A stretch of 64,000 nucleotides of DNA from Nothopassalora personata (GCA_033816765.1 CM066292.1:1488001-1552000), one strand, 5' to 3'. Positions 12,210 through 24,800 are shown, counted from the stretch's first letter. The notes: generated by a model from the letters alone, not told the origin. Numbers and translations: made by a program.

Positions 12210-12498
12210 ATTGCCTCCCCTCCCGTACGAGCTGTCCTTAGCTCGCTAGTTGCTACGTAGAGGCTCCTACGTACTTCTAGAACTATAGTTGCTATACGGC
12301 CTATATGCGGGTTACGTACGTGTCGTTATGTAGGTATAGGTAAGTGAGGCTTAGTTACTATACCGACGTAGCTAGTTAGGGGTATAAAACTCTAGCCTAA
12401 CCTAGTTCTATTTCGTAGCACGTTCCCTAGCGCACTACCTTCGTCGCACTACTACTACGTACCCGTACCGCACCCGTACCGTAAGCGCCTCGCTAGCA

Positions 12499-13553
12499 TT
12501 ATTATTATTATTATTATATCGGACGGGCCCTCCTCGCCGCCATTCTCTAGCCGCTCCGCCTCCTCTAGTAGTACTAGTAGCGACAGCACTACTAGCCCCT
12601 TAGAAGACGAGCGCCGCTAGGCGGCTCTAGTACGTAACGTACCTAGAACGCCTAGTAGTCGTAAGCGACTAGCATTACCCTCGTAGCTACTAACGCCCTC
12701 GCCCGCTACTAAGCTCTCGTAGCGGATTAACATATATATACGGTGCCTCCTATACTTCGTTAGGGGTAAGTCTCTACGCGCGCCGCCTACGATTCGTATA
12801 CTAACTACTTACTAGACGAAGCCAATAACTGTAATAGTGTTACTACCGGCAAGCTCCTAAGGAAGTGTAGCTGCTGTAGGCGTAATAGACATAGCTACGT
12901 GCCTAACACTAGCTACGCTATCGCCTCGCTAGTAAGTCGCCTACGCGCCGCGCGCTCCTAGCGCGACTTCCTTACGGCTATAATAGGCTAGGCGCCTACA
13001 GACCTCTAGTAGTAGGAGCTAGTAGAGTAGATCCGCCTATGTACCTAGCTAGGTAACGACATTACGGAGGTAAGTCGCTACTTCGCTCCTACGAGTCGAC
13101 TGCTACTCGCGTACGGGGGCTCTAGTACGTCTCCTATACTTCGGCTAACCCTTTCTATAGGCTATTAGGCAATTTAATGCCTATAAGTATAAGCGTGCTA
13201 GGGAAACCCGTATACGTACTTCTACCGCCGCTACTACTACCGCCGCCCCCGCCGCCGAAGTCCTCGCGCTCTAGTAGGAGTAGAACCGCGCCCTTAATAG
13301 GCTATTCGAACTTGGCCGCGCCGTAAGTCGTATGTTCCTCGTATACGTATACCCTACTAACCGTAGTCCCAGTTCCTATAGGCGTAGAACATTAATACTA
13401 CCGCCGCCGACTAGGCGTTCCTACCTAAGTCACTACGTGATAATAACTAAGGCGCTCGCCTCACACGCTACTCGTAGGCTCCTCGCCTACTTCTACTCTA
13501 CGTAGCCCCTAGTAGGCGCGCTACTCTTTAGCTTTTATTTTATTTATAGTTAA
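12499..13553 (+). pseudogene. Antisense Cys-cluster ORF between pol and 3' LTR of the Gypsy element
   Basis: On the strand opposite to gag-pol a frame from about 12499 reads coherently if TAG/TAA are taken as RIP-altered Gln or Trp codons. It has a Ser-rich acidic N-terminus (SSSSTSSDSTTSPLEDE), a middle with a Cys cluster (RCLLYFV, then EANNCNSVTTGK, then KCSCCRRNRHSY in which the final Tyr may have been Cys), and a helical section (SRLRAARSQRDFL). A frame change around 13140-13160 leads into a coiled-coil-like part (LALQQEQNRALNRLFELGR, with RIP stops read as Gln). The start codon is lost or unclear. The KCSxC core resembles that of the intact antisense ORF at 51825-52547. It probably encoded a small zinc-binding protein, and its function is unknown. 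Confidence 0.6.
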
Positions 13554-13659
13554 GAAAGGTTTTATTTATACTCTAGTACTCCTATACTAGTCTTATTTAC
13601 TTCTCCTTAACGCCTTATAGTCGGCTACTATGCGATCCGCATTCGCGAGGCCCTCCGCC

Positions 13660-16600
13660 GGTTCCTAGCTATTATACTCCTCTAGCTAGTCCTTCTACTA
13701 GACTAGATACTATAGCTTACCCTTACGCTTACGCCTATCTAGCACTACCTCTACCTTATACTCTCCGTCCTTATTAGCTAGAGGGGGTACGGGTCCATCC
13801 TTATCGCTACCGATATACGGCTCGAGGAGAGAGACATAGAAGACGTTATAGAGCCTTAAGTCGGCTAGTAGCGCTAGGCGGTACGCCTACGAACCGATAG
13901 CGTCCGTAATGCGGTATAGGCTAATAAACTTCGGACCTATCTTCTTCTTTAGCACTACTAACTTAAGGTTCTTCGTTAATAATAGGACTAAGTTACCTAC
14001 GCGGTAGGTCTTAGCTTAGTAGGTCTTATTATAGTAGCAAGCCTAGCTTTCTACTGTAGCCTTCTATCGCTCCTCGAGTGTAGCGCGTAGTTTTCGCATG
14101 CGACTCGTAGCTATTACCGCTACTAGTACTTCCCCCCCTAGGTCTCGTCTCGAGATCTAGTTAGTGTAGGGGCAATCTTAGGTCGCTAACCGTACGCTAT
14201 CTTAAACGGACTTATCCGTAGTATTAGGTAGATGCTGTTATTAGCTACAAATTTAGTAACTGTAAGCTACTTAGCCTACTTAGTTTAATTGTTACTACAG
14301 TAATAACGAAGGTATTGTTTGAGGGTTTAGTTTACCCTCTTAGTTTAGCCGTTAGTCTAAGGGTGAAAGGCCGTAGATAGCTTACGCTTTACACGCGCCT
14401 CGAAGTAGAAGTTACTCTAAAACTAACTAGTAAAGACCGGACCTCGGTCGCTTACTATACCTAACGGGACACTATAGTATCGCACGACTTCGTCTCGTAG
14501 GAGCCTCGTAAGCTCCACGGCTATGTAAGTCTTCGTCGTCGGGATGTATAAGCTTATTTTTAAGTAGCGATCGACTATTACTAGGATCGCAGTATACACG
14601 TAACCGGCTCGCGTACTTATAGGTAGGTCCGTAATAAAATCCATAGTAATTTCCTACTACGGCTGCTCCGGTCTAGGAAGCGGTTATAGCCTACTATAGG
14701 GTCGATAGCGTTTAGCCTTCGAACCCTAGTAGGTTCTATAGGCTTGGACGTATTGCTTTACGTCCGTACTAAGTGAGTCCTACTAATAATTACGTCGTAA
14801 CAGCTCTTTAGTCTTAGTCCTTCTAAAGTGACCCGCGAGGACGTCGTCGTAGTGCATACGAATTAGATGCGACCTAATTGCGTAATCCCTAGGTACTACG
14901 ATCGCGTCTCCGCAGTACATAAGGTCATCCTTTATATACTATCCCTTAGCGTCCCTCGCGCTTAGCGCCTACGCTAAGTATACGATACACTAGTCGTCTT
15001 ACTACTACGCGATCTTTATTAAGAGTAGGATTAACTCACCCGTCGAGCTATAAGCTTAACCCTATATTACTGTAGCGTATACTGCTACTAGTAACGACGG
15101 CTTGTCTTAATAGGGAAGGTTACCTCTCTGTACTACTATTACCGCGCCTATATCGCCCTACATCGCCTCGTAGGTAGTAAGTACGCGCTCTACCGTCGGC
15201 TCGCTTGTCCCTTCTAGAGACTCCTTCTAGAAAGACAGCTTACTTTATAAGGTAGGTAGTAAGTTCGAAGTTCGTTACGTTATAGCTACGTAGTTACTAC
15301 GTCTCGAAGGCGCGTCGGCTAGGTTAGTCTTACCCGGCCGATGCTCTACTATAAAATTAAAAGACTATAGGAACGTAGCCTATCGAGCTTACCGCCCATT
15401 CAGCTACTTTACTATTATAAAGCCCTGTAGGTTAGCGTAGTCGACTAGCACTCGTACCGTATACGTAGCGCCCTCTAAGTATAGCCTCTAATGCTTAAAA
15501 GCCTTAACTACTATAAGTAGCTTCTAATCGTACGTCTCGTAGTTACACTCGGCTAGTATTATCTTACGTGAATAGAAGGCAATTAGATGCCACTTAGTCC
15601 TAAATAGGTAAGAGATAATGCCTATAATCGTAAAACCTAAGGTATCCGTCTCAACCCTCGTACGTAACGAAGGATCGAAGTACCTTAGGATAGGTGCTCC
15701 GAGGAACCTAGCTTTTAGCCGTTAGAACGCTTGCTCCTCGTAAGCGGACTATATAAGAGGCCCTTACTTCTTACTATTCTTACATCCCTTTAGTAGGTCT
15801 ATTAATAGCTTCGCAATCCTCGAGTACCCTTCGATAAAGCGCCTATAGAAGTTATAGAATCCTAGGAAGGATTAAACCTTATGAAAACTCGTAGGCGTAG
15901 GCCATTCCTCGATTGCGGCTACCTTACTCCTATCTATCGATACGCCTACGACGCTTACGATAAATCCTAGAAACTCGGCATTCTCCTAGAAGAAGCGACA
16001 CTTCTTAGGGTTTGCGAACAGAGTAAACTTCCGTAGCCTCGTAAGCACTTCGCGTACGGCTCGCACGTATGCCTCACGCGTCTCGCTGTAGATAAGGATA
16101 TTATCTAGGTAGACTACGTAAATGTCATTAACTAAGCCGGTTAGCGCCTTATTAATATACCCTTAAAAGGTTACTAGTACGTTAGTTAACCCGAACGGCA
16201 TTACTAGGTACTCGTAGTGTCCGTATCGCGTACGAAACGTAGTCTTCCACTTATCGCCTCGCTTAATAGGGATACGATAGTAGGCGTCCTTTAAATCGAT
16301 TATAGTAAAGAACCTAGAACCTAATAGCCTATCTAGCGTCTCGCTAATTAGGGGCAGGGAGTATCGGTTCTTTACTATAATCTCATTTAAGCCTCTATAG
16401 TCTATATAGAGCCTAAGGGTGCCGTCTTTCTTTAGCACGAATAAGATAGGCGTACCCACCTCGCTTACGGACCGCCTAATCCACCCCTTCTCTATTCCTT
16501 ACGTAAGGTACTCCTTTAAGGCCTCTAACTTAGTTAAGGACTAGTAGTATAGCGGCTTAAAAGGGGGTTTCTTTCCTTTAACGAGATTAATCGTATGCTT

Positions 16601-18400
16601 AACTCCGTCGGGCATCTTACGCTTCGCCTACTTATTAGGTACGTATACATCTCGGAAGTCTACAAATTCTTTAGGCTACGAGGGGCCCTCTCCTTCGGGT
16701 ACTACTATAGTAATAGCCCGAATACTTATCGCATAAACCTACTTTAAGCTCTCGAGATCCCTAAGGAACTCGCGTACGTCACGCTACTAAATCGTAGGCG
16801 TCTCTACACCGTAGTACTACTAGTCCTTATAATCGCTCTTTACGATCCGATTGCGGTACCTCTAGGGTCTACCTAAAATTACTAATGGCCTACCTATAGG
16901 TACCGCGTAGTAGATAGCGTCACTTACGCGCTCTACTCCCGCGTTATTAGCGAGTCGCAGCCGAACCGTAAAGGCGCCGTAGTAATACCCTAGGTTATGC
17001 GCATAGGACTCTAACTTCGGTAGCCTTACCCTATTAATAGGTTACATTTAATGTCGGAGTATATACTTATACGACACTAGGCTAAGATCCGTATAGTTAT
17101 CTAGGAGAAACGTAGCCTCGCGAAAGCCCTTACGAGTCTCGACTGCGCCTCGTAAGTGACGCGCTAGACACGTATCTACTCGCCTTAAAGGGTCGACTTT
17201 AGGAAAACTCGGACTTAGGAGCGACCTACTTCTAGTCCTCTATCTTTTCCCTAGTCGCTACCCTTCTTAGTTAGAGCCTTCGTAGCGTCTACCCTACGAA
17301 CCGCTTACGCGTTACGGTCCTTCCATAGGTGCCTATTCGGGCAATCCGTCTTAATGTAACCCTTCTTATAGCATCTATAGTACTCCGCTTTAGTCCTATC
17401 GAAGGTTATAGACGATCCGCCGGCGTCCCGCTAGTAACTCGCACCCGGGTCGCGCGACGCCTAACTATGCTTCTACTACTTCGAGCTACGATCGCTTCGC
17501 CCTTAGACGCCCTTAGTCTCTTGCCTACGGCGACTATGCTACCCGCGGTCGTACCCTCCGCTACTACGCTCCGTACTTTTAATGCGCGAAGCTAGGATTA
17601 CTAGTTCCTCTCTAGTTGTTAGGATGTTATAAAACTTAACGATTACGGACCGTAGGCTAGGCGTAAGCTTAGCGAGTATGTATCGTACGCGTTGCGCCTC
17701 CGTATAGTCCCCTAACTAATCCTCTATAACATCTAGCTTAGTCGTAAACTAACGTACTATCTAGTTATCCTTCTATTTCACCGCCTTATACTCTAACATT
17801 ACGTTAAGTACGCGGTTTATAGGGTTACCGCATACGTCTCGATAGAACTCCTTAAAGTCCTAGTATATATACCCTTTAAGGTTAAGGACGCTATAGTTAG
17901 CGTACTATCGCTTACTTACCTCTCCGCTTAGGTACATAACCCTATATAGGACCTTCAACTCGTTCGTCGCATACATACCGCCTAAGAGGGTAAAGATAAG
18001 AGAGAGCTCCCTTAGGAATACCCGTACTTTCTTAATCGAGTCCCCTCTAAAAGGCGTAGGTTCTTTAAGACGTAAACGTGTCGTATGCGATACGACCGCG
18101 CCTCGAGCTACGATATTATCGTTAGTTACTATAGATAGAGGAGGGGGAGTAGGGGATAGTTCTCCGCTAGATTCGCCCTAAGGGTCCGCCGGCGGCACGC
18201 TTACGTCCCGTAAGATCTCTAACTGTTTAATCTCCCTCTATATCTCCTTCTCCTTAACCTCTACCCGAAGGGCATCCCTTCTTACGACTAAGGCTACACG
18301 CCTCGCTTGTTACTAGGCCCTAGGGCTTAGGGGAGCCGTAGGCGTAGCGCTACTGTCGTCGCGTTCGGACTCTATAGCGTGTATAGATTATAACGAAGAG
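13660..18400 (-). pseudogene. gag-pol relic of the Gypsy chromovirus
   Basis: From 5' to 3' on minus: a zinc knuckle at 17382-17341 (YYRCYKKGYIKTDC, i.e. CX2CX4HX4C with Cys and His turned to Tyr), and reverse transcriptase at 16459-16080 ([33 protein letters not shown]; active site YLDN where YLDD is expected, an Asp to Asn change). An RNase H region follows around 15.7-15.3 kb. The integrase core is at 14644-14423 (MDFITDLPIS; IVSDRGPVFTS) and a chromodomain at about 13775-13667 (DGEYKVEVVLDRRKRKGKL, then YLV with stops at Trp and Gln positions). Reading frames are riddled with TAG/TAA at former TGG/CAG/CAA codons. It cannot encode a functional polyprotein. Confidence 0.88.
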
Positions 18401-18412
18401 AAGAATTAGAAC

Positions 18413-18608
18413 TGTTAAGGGATGTCGTAATGTATAGTACGCCTACGACCTACTAGTCGTAGATGAACTAATTCTTGCCTTTTGTTTAAGACGCATTGCG
18501 CGTCGTAAGGTGTACGCATGCGTATCACGTGCGGCTTAGTAGCCGGTCGCGACCGTATGTTACATATAAGGCTACATGTAAGGGTTAGCTACTAGGCTAC
18601 CCCTTATA
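18413..18608 (-). repeat. 5' LTR of the Gypsy element
   Basis: 196 bp from TGTTAAGGGATG to GGCTACCCCTTATA. It has the same one-base deletion relative to the solo copy (AAGGG against AAGGGG) as its partner, but a partly different set of transitions, as expected if RIP hit both LTRs after insertion. Confidence 0.9.
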
Positions 18609-19524
18609 GCGCTACCTTAACGAAGTAGGCTACTACAGTCGTTAGACACACTCTAGTTATTAAGCAGTACTTTAGAGGTATAGTAAGCGACTATTCGAGT
18701 CTATAACGTCGTCGCTCTCCGTTACCGCTAGAGCCGTTTAGTTCTTAAGGTATTAATATAGAGACTAGCGTTATTGTTAAGAACTGCTTTAACTAGATAA
18801 AGGGTAGCACCGCTTTCTAGATAAATCGATACGACGACTTAGACGCGATATATAACCTACTAGTTATATAGAAGGATCTTAATCTTTAGTAGATCTACAA
18901 TATTAAACTAATAGTGTAGGTGAAGGACTATAGGTTAAAGGAAGGACAGTAGTCTAAGATAAAGAGCAGTATTCGGAAATATCGACTTACTACGGCATAT
19001 ACATCCCGGCGTAACTTTATAGGAGACGAGTAGCTATATCGAGACTAAAAACTTTAGGCTAGGACGAATTAATACTACATGTATATTTTTACACGGTTCT
19101 TTTTTAAGGGTGTAGTTAGATACCTATACTATCAATCTATAGTCTATAAAGTGCATATATGTTATAGTATTATACCTTACTATCGTCGTCTAGATAGTGA
19201 GCTTTTAAGCCGCCCTCTAATAAGTAAATAAAGTTCCGCGGAGAGTCTTCCGATTAGGTCGGGAATAATCCTAGGACTTTTACGGCTGTGCTCGGAAGCT
19301 CGGTAGCGACATGTAATCGAAGGGTCCGGAAAATAGATTACATATATACGATTAATAACTACGAGTCCGTTTCGTACGCGCTTTTTTTTACGATATAGCG
19401 CACATATAGAACTACGAAGATATATAAAGAAGTGTAGAATGTATTGCGTTACTTTAAAATAATGTCGTATAAAGCTTTAAGGCGCTCCTCTCGGCTTATG
19501 TCCGGACCCTACTTAGCGGCATCG

Positions 19525-20320
19525 CGATGCTAGCGCGCGCGTCGTCCTATAGAGAGCGCCTTCACGCGGCGGACGACGTAAGTATCTTCGTTACGACGAA
19601 GAGAAACTAAGACTCTCTCTCTCGAAAATACAAGCCTACTCGACTCGAAACAAGAAAAGACAGGTCGGACGAACCGAACGAACGAGATACGCTCAAAATC
19701 TACAAACAAGAACTCCGGAACTGCGAGAAGGGAAAGCGACGTACATAGCGTACACGTCACACGTCGCTCGAACAACGAAGGCGCTGTCTACCTGTCGTCC
19801 CGGCAAACCACGTAAACTGCCGGCTGGAACCAAGAGAGGCGTTTAGGGGCGCAAACCACGTATACTGCACGGCTGGAACCAAGAGAGGCCGAGGGGGGGA
19901 CGACAGCGAGGCCACTGCGACCGAGGAGCTACACTCGAGACCGGAGAACGCGACTGGATTGAAACAGAGGCAACGGGTGTTTCTTGGGATTTTGCTCGGT
20001 GCGTACGGGTACGGCCGGCTTGGCTTTTTAAAACAAGAACGAGACACGGGCGCAAAACTTGTCTCGCCCGGGGCAAGGCGACAAACCGCAATTCTCGACA
20101 AGACACGACTACCGGGTACGCGCGTACTACGCCGCAATATATTCGATTTACGGTTCGAATAGCGAGCGTTGCTCGCATCTTTTAAGGAGTTTTTACGTCC
20201 GGGGTACGACGGGGCTTTTCTCCTTCTCTCAAATTTTGGTCTCGTTCTCGAGACCCGTGTTGCATAGTCTTTGACTCAAATAGCACGTTAATGGAATAAT
20301 CAATCGATGCTAGCGCGCGC
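19525..20320. other. 780-bp unmutated segment bounded by 16-bp direct repeats
   Basis: The sequence CGATGCTAGCGCGCGC occurs at 19525-19540 and again at 20305-20320, and the right copy spans the transposase stop codon. Between them CpA and TpG are common, unlike the RIP-damaged DNA on both sides. The segment contains a two-copy tandem repeat (19803-19840 and 19851-19890, each with CTGGAACCAAGAGAGGC). Minus-strand open frames exist (20137-19757 and 19775-19530) but have no known domain. A box GGTTCGAAT near 20152 resembles a Pol III B box, which by itself is weak. It may be a late insertion with a long target duplication, or a piece duplicated from the transposase 3' end. Confidence 0.55.
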
Positions 20321-21240
20321 TCGTAATACCGCTACTAAGGAAGTTTCGCACTTCCTCATTCTTCGCTCTCTTATTACTAACACTACCTTAGCGATAACTA
20401 CACTTCTAGAACTACGTACGCGCTACACCCTCGTCGAACTCCGCGATCGCCTACTTTAAAAACCCGCCGTACGTATCGTACACCTTAGCGATGTAGGCGT
20501 GCCTCCGAATCTAAGCCTTTAGCACCCCGAAGGACAATTCGATAGGGTTGAAGTCTAGCGAATACGGTAGTAGTAGGCGGAGGTATATACTAGCCGCATT
20601 ATATAGCTCTCGTACCCTCTTACCGCGATAAATCGATGCGTTATTTATAACGAGAAACATCCCTCTTTCGAGCTACGGTAGCACCGTGTGCTCTAACTAG
20701 GCCTCGAATAGCTCGGTAGTAATACTGCCTTAAAACACGAGGGTCCTATAGAGGTATCTATTCGTCGTTATAGTAGGTAGGACTAACTACCGCACCTCTC
20801 TTTTATAAGATCCTTCTTCGAAGCATAGCATACCTATAGGAGCCTACCCTCTCTTACGCTAACCGGTTCGTTTATTCGAAGCGCTCTTATTAACATAGTA
20901 GACTCGATCCATCGGCATATCCCCCTATAACATCTCGAACGCGTTACGAAGCTCTTAATTCCGTTCCCTAGCACGACGAATAGCGACTCCGCGCTTCTAA
21001 CCTCTCGCGGTTAATACGCGCGATATTGTCGATCTCGAGACTATTACATCCTACTCGTCGTATAGGTACTAGGCGACTTCGTCTTAATAAGAGGTAGGGC
21101 GATTACTAAGGTATTCGAATATACGATCTCGAAAGATCTATGTTAAGATTAGAGGTCTGCCATCGGGCCCTAGATCTACATACACCTATCTATACAACCT
21201 AAAGTTATTACGATATTTGTCTATAGCGCGCCTACCTAGG
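20310..21240 (-). pseudogene. Tc1/mariner-type DDE transposase relic of the TIR element
   Basis: One continuous minus-strand frame of about 310 codons with only RIP-type stops, ending TAG at 20312-20310. The N-terminal helix-turn-helix region has RDRIFEYLSNRPTSY and IVSRSTISRVLTARG. The DDE domain follows: VYYVNKSASNKRTG (first acidic residue Asp to Asn), FLVINNASIYRGKRVRE (second Asp to Asn, where VIDNASIH is usual) and LLPYSLDFNPIELSFGVLKA (the Glu of NPIE intact). The C-terminus is IRRHAYIAKVYDTYGGFLK and onwards. Motif order matches fungal DDE_3 superfamily transposases. The start codon is uncertain. Loss of both catalytic Asp makes it inactive. Confidence 0.85.
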
Positions 21241-21712
21241 TTAAGAAGGTTAGTAATAGCATTATTACTATAGGAGGTATCGAGAAACAGGCGCTCGATC
21301 TCGTACTACTACTATAGCGGTAATCTACGCCTAACTATAGATGTAACGAGGGCGCTAACAACACCTTAGATTAGTAACGAGGGCTATATATTAACAACAC
21401 GACAGTAAGGTGCTATATGTAGTAACAAGTACTCGAATCCCAGCTGCTACACCTAATTACTATAAGAGATGCAGGGACGGCCTTACTCCGGACCGAGGTG
21501 CGCAGCATAGCGCGGACTTCTGCACACGGTAATAAGTTACGGGTAGGAAAAGAGTAGCTCGGGGAGCAAGGACGACACAACAAGCAAGATAGGGCTTATA
21601 TAAGACATATAATACGGACATATAGTCGAGAGCCGACATTCGGAGCAACAGTATATCTAGTATCTATAGAATTAACTATATATCTTTTTGCACCCTACAA
21701 TATGCCCTTGAA

Positions 21713-21810
21713 GATTGCTATAATGTGTCCCTATAGCAGTAATTTGGCATCCCTATAAGTCCCTATAGGAGTAATAAAGGACATAATTGTCCCGATGGGA
21801 GTAATTCACC
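21713..21810 (-). repeat. Right terminal inverted repeat
   Basis: Reverse complement of the left repeat. It includes TGTGTCCCTATAGCAGTAAT and CCCTATAGGAGTAAT, and the outermost bases are GTAATTCACC. Sequence outside it (GCTTCTTCATCC) has normal composition, marking a sharp boundary with the RIP-damaged interior. Confidence 0.85.
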
Positions 21811-24800
21811 GCTTCTTCATCCCATTCGGGCTGACGGGCGGGTTGCTGCACACGGATTGAAAATAGAGGTAGGTGGTATTCCCATCCTGACCAAGAACCG
21901 CGAGGGCGGCCTCGATCAAATTGCCTGTACGCACGCACATATAATTATACGACATCCACACCCGGATTGCGCAACCACCGTCTCTGGACCTGTTCAGCAA
22001 TGCAGTCTTCATGCAGGAACAGGATGAAGAAGTTGCCCGAAGGTGTCGAGATCTCGCCAGACGAAAGTGCTCGCGAAGGAATCTTGTTGGCGGGCTGTGA
22101 TCATAGAGGCTCTTTGTCTTCGAGCGGTTAAACAGGTACAAGTCGCTAGCATCTGGCACTCCCACCCAAGATGGACATGGCCTGAGAGAACTCTGATGAG
22201 CAGTAGGGTTGAGCCCGCGGCAGATCTGCAGCGCCTGCATGCAACTTGGTGATAATGCAGAAAGCGATGACAACGACAGGGACCTCTATGGCGAGCAGCA
22301 ACCCCAAGAGCAAAGCAGTGGTGGCAACTACCGCCACGGCCGATGCGCAACCAGTTAGGACGAGAGTCTCGAGAACGACCACTTGACCAACAACAATCGT
22401 TCGCTATCAGGCCGGAGCTATTCCAAGGGAACAGCTTCTCCCAAGCGCATGGCATGTCGGCACACACACTGCATTCGCATCCCAGAAAAGACAACACATA
22501 ATCTCTACAAACAGTAAACATCGGACTGCAACCATATCTTTGGATCGGAGGCGAGCGGCGGTCTGCCACCTGCCGCGCACATATCCGCCTCTACTAGCTT
22601 GGTGGTATCGGTGTGTGGCACAAGACTCTAATTAGGTACATCTTATAGCTCTCGTAGGTGGGTCTCTATCTATGATTTCCTTTCGAGCCCTTGATTGCCT
22701 TGCATATCTAAAACTAAGGCGGAGGAGCTGGGATTGACGGCAACGGGCGGGTCATCATAAACGAATGATCTCCAGTACGTAGACGACTGCAGTGCAATAT
22801 GCGGGAGCCGCTGCAGATTGTATTGCGGCTACATAGTACATCTCGATGGGTCACACTATGGCTCTTTTAGCTAAGAATTGTGGCATGTATAAAGCTGTAC
22901 GGGACCCCTTTGCTCGAATACGCCACGCCATAAGCAGACCAAAGGAGGCCCTTCCAACTCGATCTAGTCGTCCAATTCCCGAACATCTGTCAGACGATCC
23001 ATCTCGCTGCTATAACCATAGTCTTGGTCGATTTCGTCCATTGAAGATATAGGCAGGTATTACCATGTCCAGCGGCGAGTAGAAATAACTAAATCTTCGG
23101 TAGTCGAAGGCTGAATTCTAGGCGAGTATCGCGAGGTTCGAGGACTTTAACGTGAGATTAGGTGAGGTATGTGATCTGGCGCTGCTATGTGTTAACGAAG
23201 TAATACATATAAAAGAAGTACATAATCTCCCTGGCAGCATGTGGACACAGTCTTGCGGAGAGTTTGATGAAGCAGATGAGTATTGATCTCGTCTTGCTCG
23301 CCATGTAGAATGTGCGACGAGCTGAGCTGCTCTTCTTCTTCAGTAATGACCGTCGCGCGCGCATGAGTTGTGTACAAAGCGACGAAGGCAGAAGTAAAGT
23401 GAAGAATGAGTGCATGTTGGCGGTCGACAAGCGGACCGAGCACCGCCGAGATATCTTTAGCGCAATTTCCTCGCGGCACGCTGCACTCTTTCATAAAGTT
23501 GTCGGCTTTCAGATACACGATTCGACCGACATAAGTGGTTGCCGTAGTCACTGTGCTTGCACACTTGGTAAGCAGATATCTGGTCTGATTAAACGACATT
23601 TACATGGGTATCAGCGCACGGCGAAAATCGACTTGCCCCGCGCACGAAATGTTCGTCATCAGCTCACCAGCTCACCGGCTCACTAGCTGACCTTTGCACC
23701 ACGCCGGCACCAAAACACCAATTCTGACCTCAATCGGCGACGCGCCGCGCAATGTAGCAGCATCCACCACTTCCTACGGTCTACCACGACGATGACTCCC
23801 GTGTACTCACGCCTTGGGCAGTAAAACGGGCCCAGCCGGGCGATCAAGTAGGGAAAGCCAGAAGAGATTGATTCGCGGCTTTTGGACTACGCCATCTGTA
23901 TGTATGTGAATCTCCAGCACCGTTGTTAGGCTCGACGTGAAGCACGGCGCAAAGATGTTGCTAATATGATCTGCTTGTAGGTGCTCCTGGCCTGCGATGC
24001 CATGCAATGCGATGCGTCCGATACCTCCGAAACTCCTTCACGCGCGATTTCGATTCCACGAGCATCGACAACTACAACGTCCATGGCACAGACGTGATGG
24101 TCTACCTACGGTTGAAGAGGCGCTGAGCACATTTCGGAACGTACTGTACACATCAGCAACATTAGATCACTAGGAACTCGGGGATAAATGGTTATCCGCC
24201 TGCACGCAAGTGCTATAGAGAGAACGAGGTCTGCGAAAATGGCAGTGTTGCGGACAATGTGTTATCGTATGCTGTGCCAGGCCCCCACCAGCCGACTGCA
24301 TTCTTGACTGTCACATGGAAGATGCCAACGAGGCGGAGGCATCACAATGTTGATCGCTGCAAAGCTAGGAGATGTGCCGACTTTCTGTCGGCCGTGTCGT
24401 GGTAGGTCAAGAGGCATCAGGTACGTTGCAGGGATTGTGGACGTGTAGAGGACGATATTATGTTCAGAAGGTTGGTCAAGCAGTCTCATTTATTGGCGTG
24501 TCAAATATCCGGTTGGAAAACCTCCACTGCTTACAAATTCTTCGAAAACGCGTACAAGCAGTTGCCGCTTCAGCACTCCAGAGTACTGGCATTATCCTAA
24601 GACCATGTGTCGAGCTAGTCTTCGGGCTCGCTATCGCCTGTCCATTCAGGCTCTGGGTTTGACAGCTTTCCATACGACTCGCGAATGGATTCGGACCCTG
24701 ACGGTGATCTTATAGCGACCAGCCGGTTTACTCGAAGCTGCAAGCGCTCCTACTGGAATTCCGCCTCATTGGACGGGCTACACTCACAATCCTCGGCATG

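Larger units (their letters stand above)
12014..18608 (-). mobile_element. Ty3/Gypsy chromovirus LTR retrotransposon (RIP-damaged)
   Basis: Two 196-bp LTRs flank a gag-pol relic read on the minus strand. The 5-bp target duplication GCGCT is present at both ends (12009-12013 and 18609-18613). A polypurine tract (minus-strand CGGGAGGGGAGGCAAT) lies just inside the left LTR at 12210-12225, confirming minus orientation. Domain order on minus is gag zinc knuckle, reverse transcriptase, RNase H region, integrase, chromodomain, as expected for chromoviruses. About 1.4 kb between the chromodomain and the 3' LTR holds an extra antisense ORF. Confidence 0.9.
10835..19048 (+). pseudogene. Unknown 537-codon cargo ORF of the TIR transposon, split by the Gypsy element
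   Basis: ATG at 10835 opens a frame that runs 393 codons to the Gypsy insertion at 12014 and resumes in the same frame after the 3' target duplication at 18614, ending with TAA at 19046-19048. In-frame stops are almost all TAG or TAA of the kind RIP makes from CAG, CAA or TGG, and there is no frameshift. The N-terminus (residues about 1-75) is Lys/Arg-rich, for example RRKAKAPAKRNKGKGK. An acidic stretch follows, then a long helical region with RGSALNSDIYRVISYRIVAR. Near residue 321 is a Cys/His-like cluster (CKNYGH ... DYCKVY) in which Tyr may replace Cys or His. I do not recognise the family; a DNA-binding accessory transposition protein is one guess. Junction and frame are read directly, function is unknown. 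Confidence 0.65.
10369..21810. mobile_element. 11.4 kb TIR DNA transposon (Tc1/mariner-type transposase) with nested Gypsy insertion
   Basis: The ends are matching inverted repeats starting GGTGAATTACTCC on the left and ending GGAGTAATTCACC on the right. Removing the nested Gypsy element and one copy of its 5-bp target duplication leaves a core of about 4.84 kb. The core holds two tail-to-tail ORFs: an unknown protein on plus (10835-19048, split) and a DDE transposase on minus (21240-20310). Almost the whole core is RIP-damaged, with CpA and TpG nearly absent, TpA in excess and CpG retained. I see no clear target duplication at the outer ends (TC before, GC after), so TA is not preserved. Confidence 0.85.

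Noticed and set aside
17329..17595. 88-codon plus frame
   Set aside because: Antisense shadow of the Gypsy gag zinc-knuckle region.
22146..22382. Hydrophobic minus-strand frame resembling a membrane protein
   Set aside because: No ATG, stops on both sides, and overlapping frames of equal quality. Mentioned only as a possible remnant.
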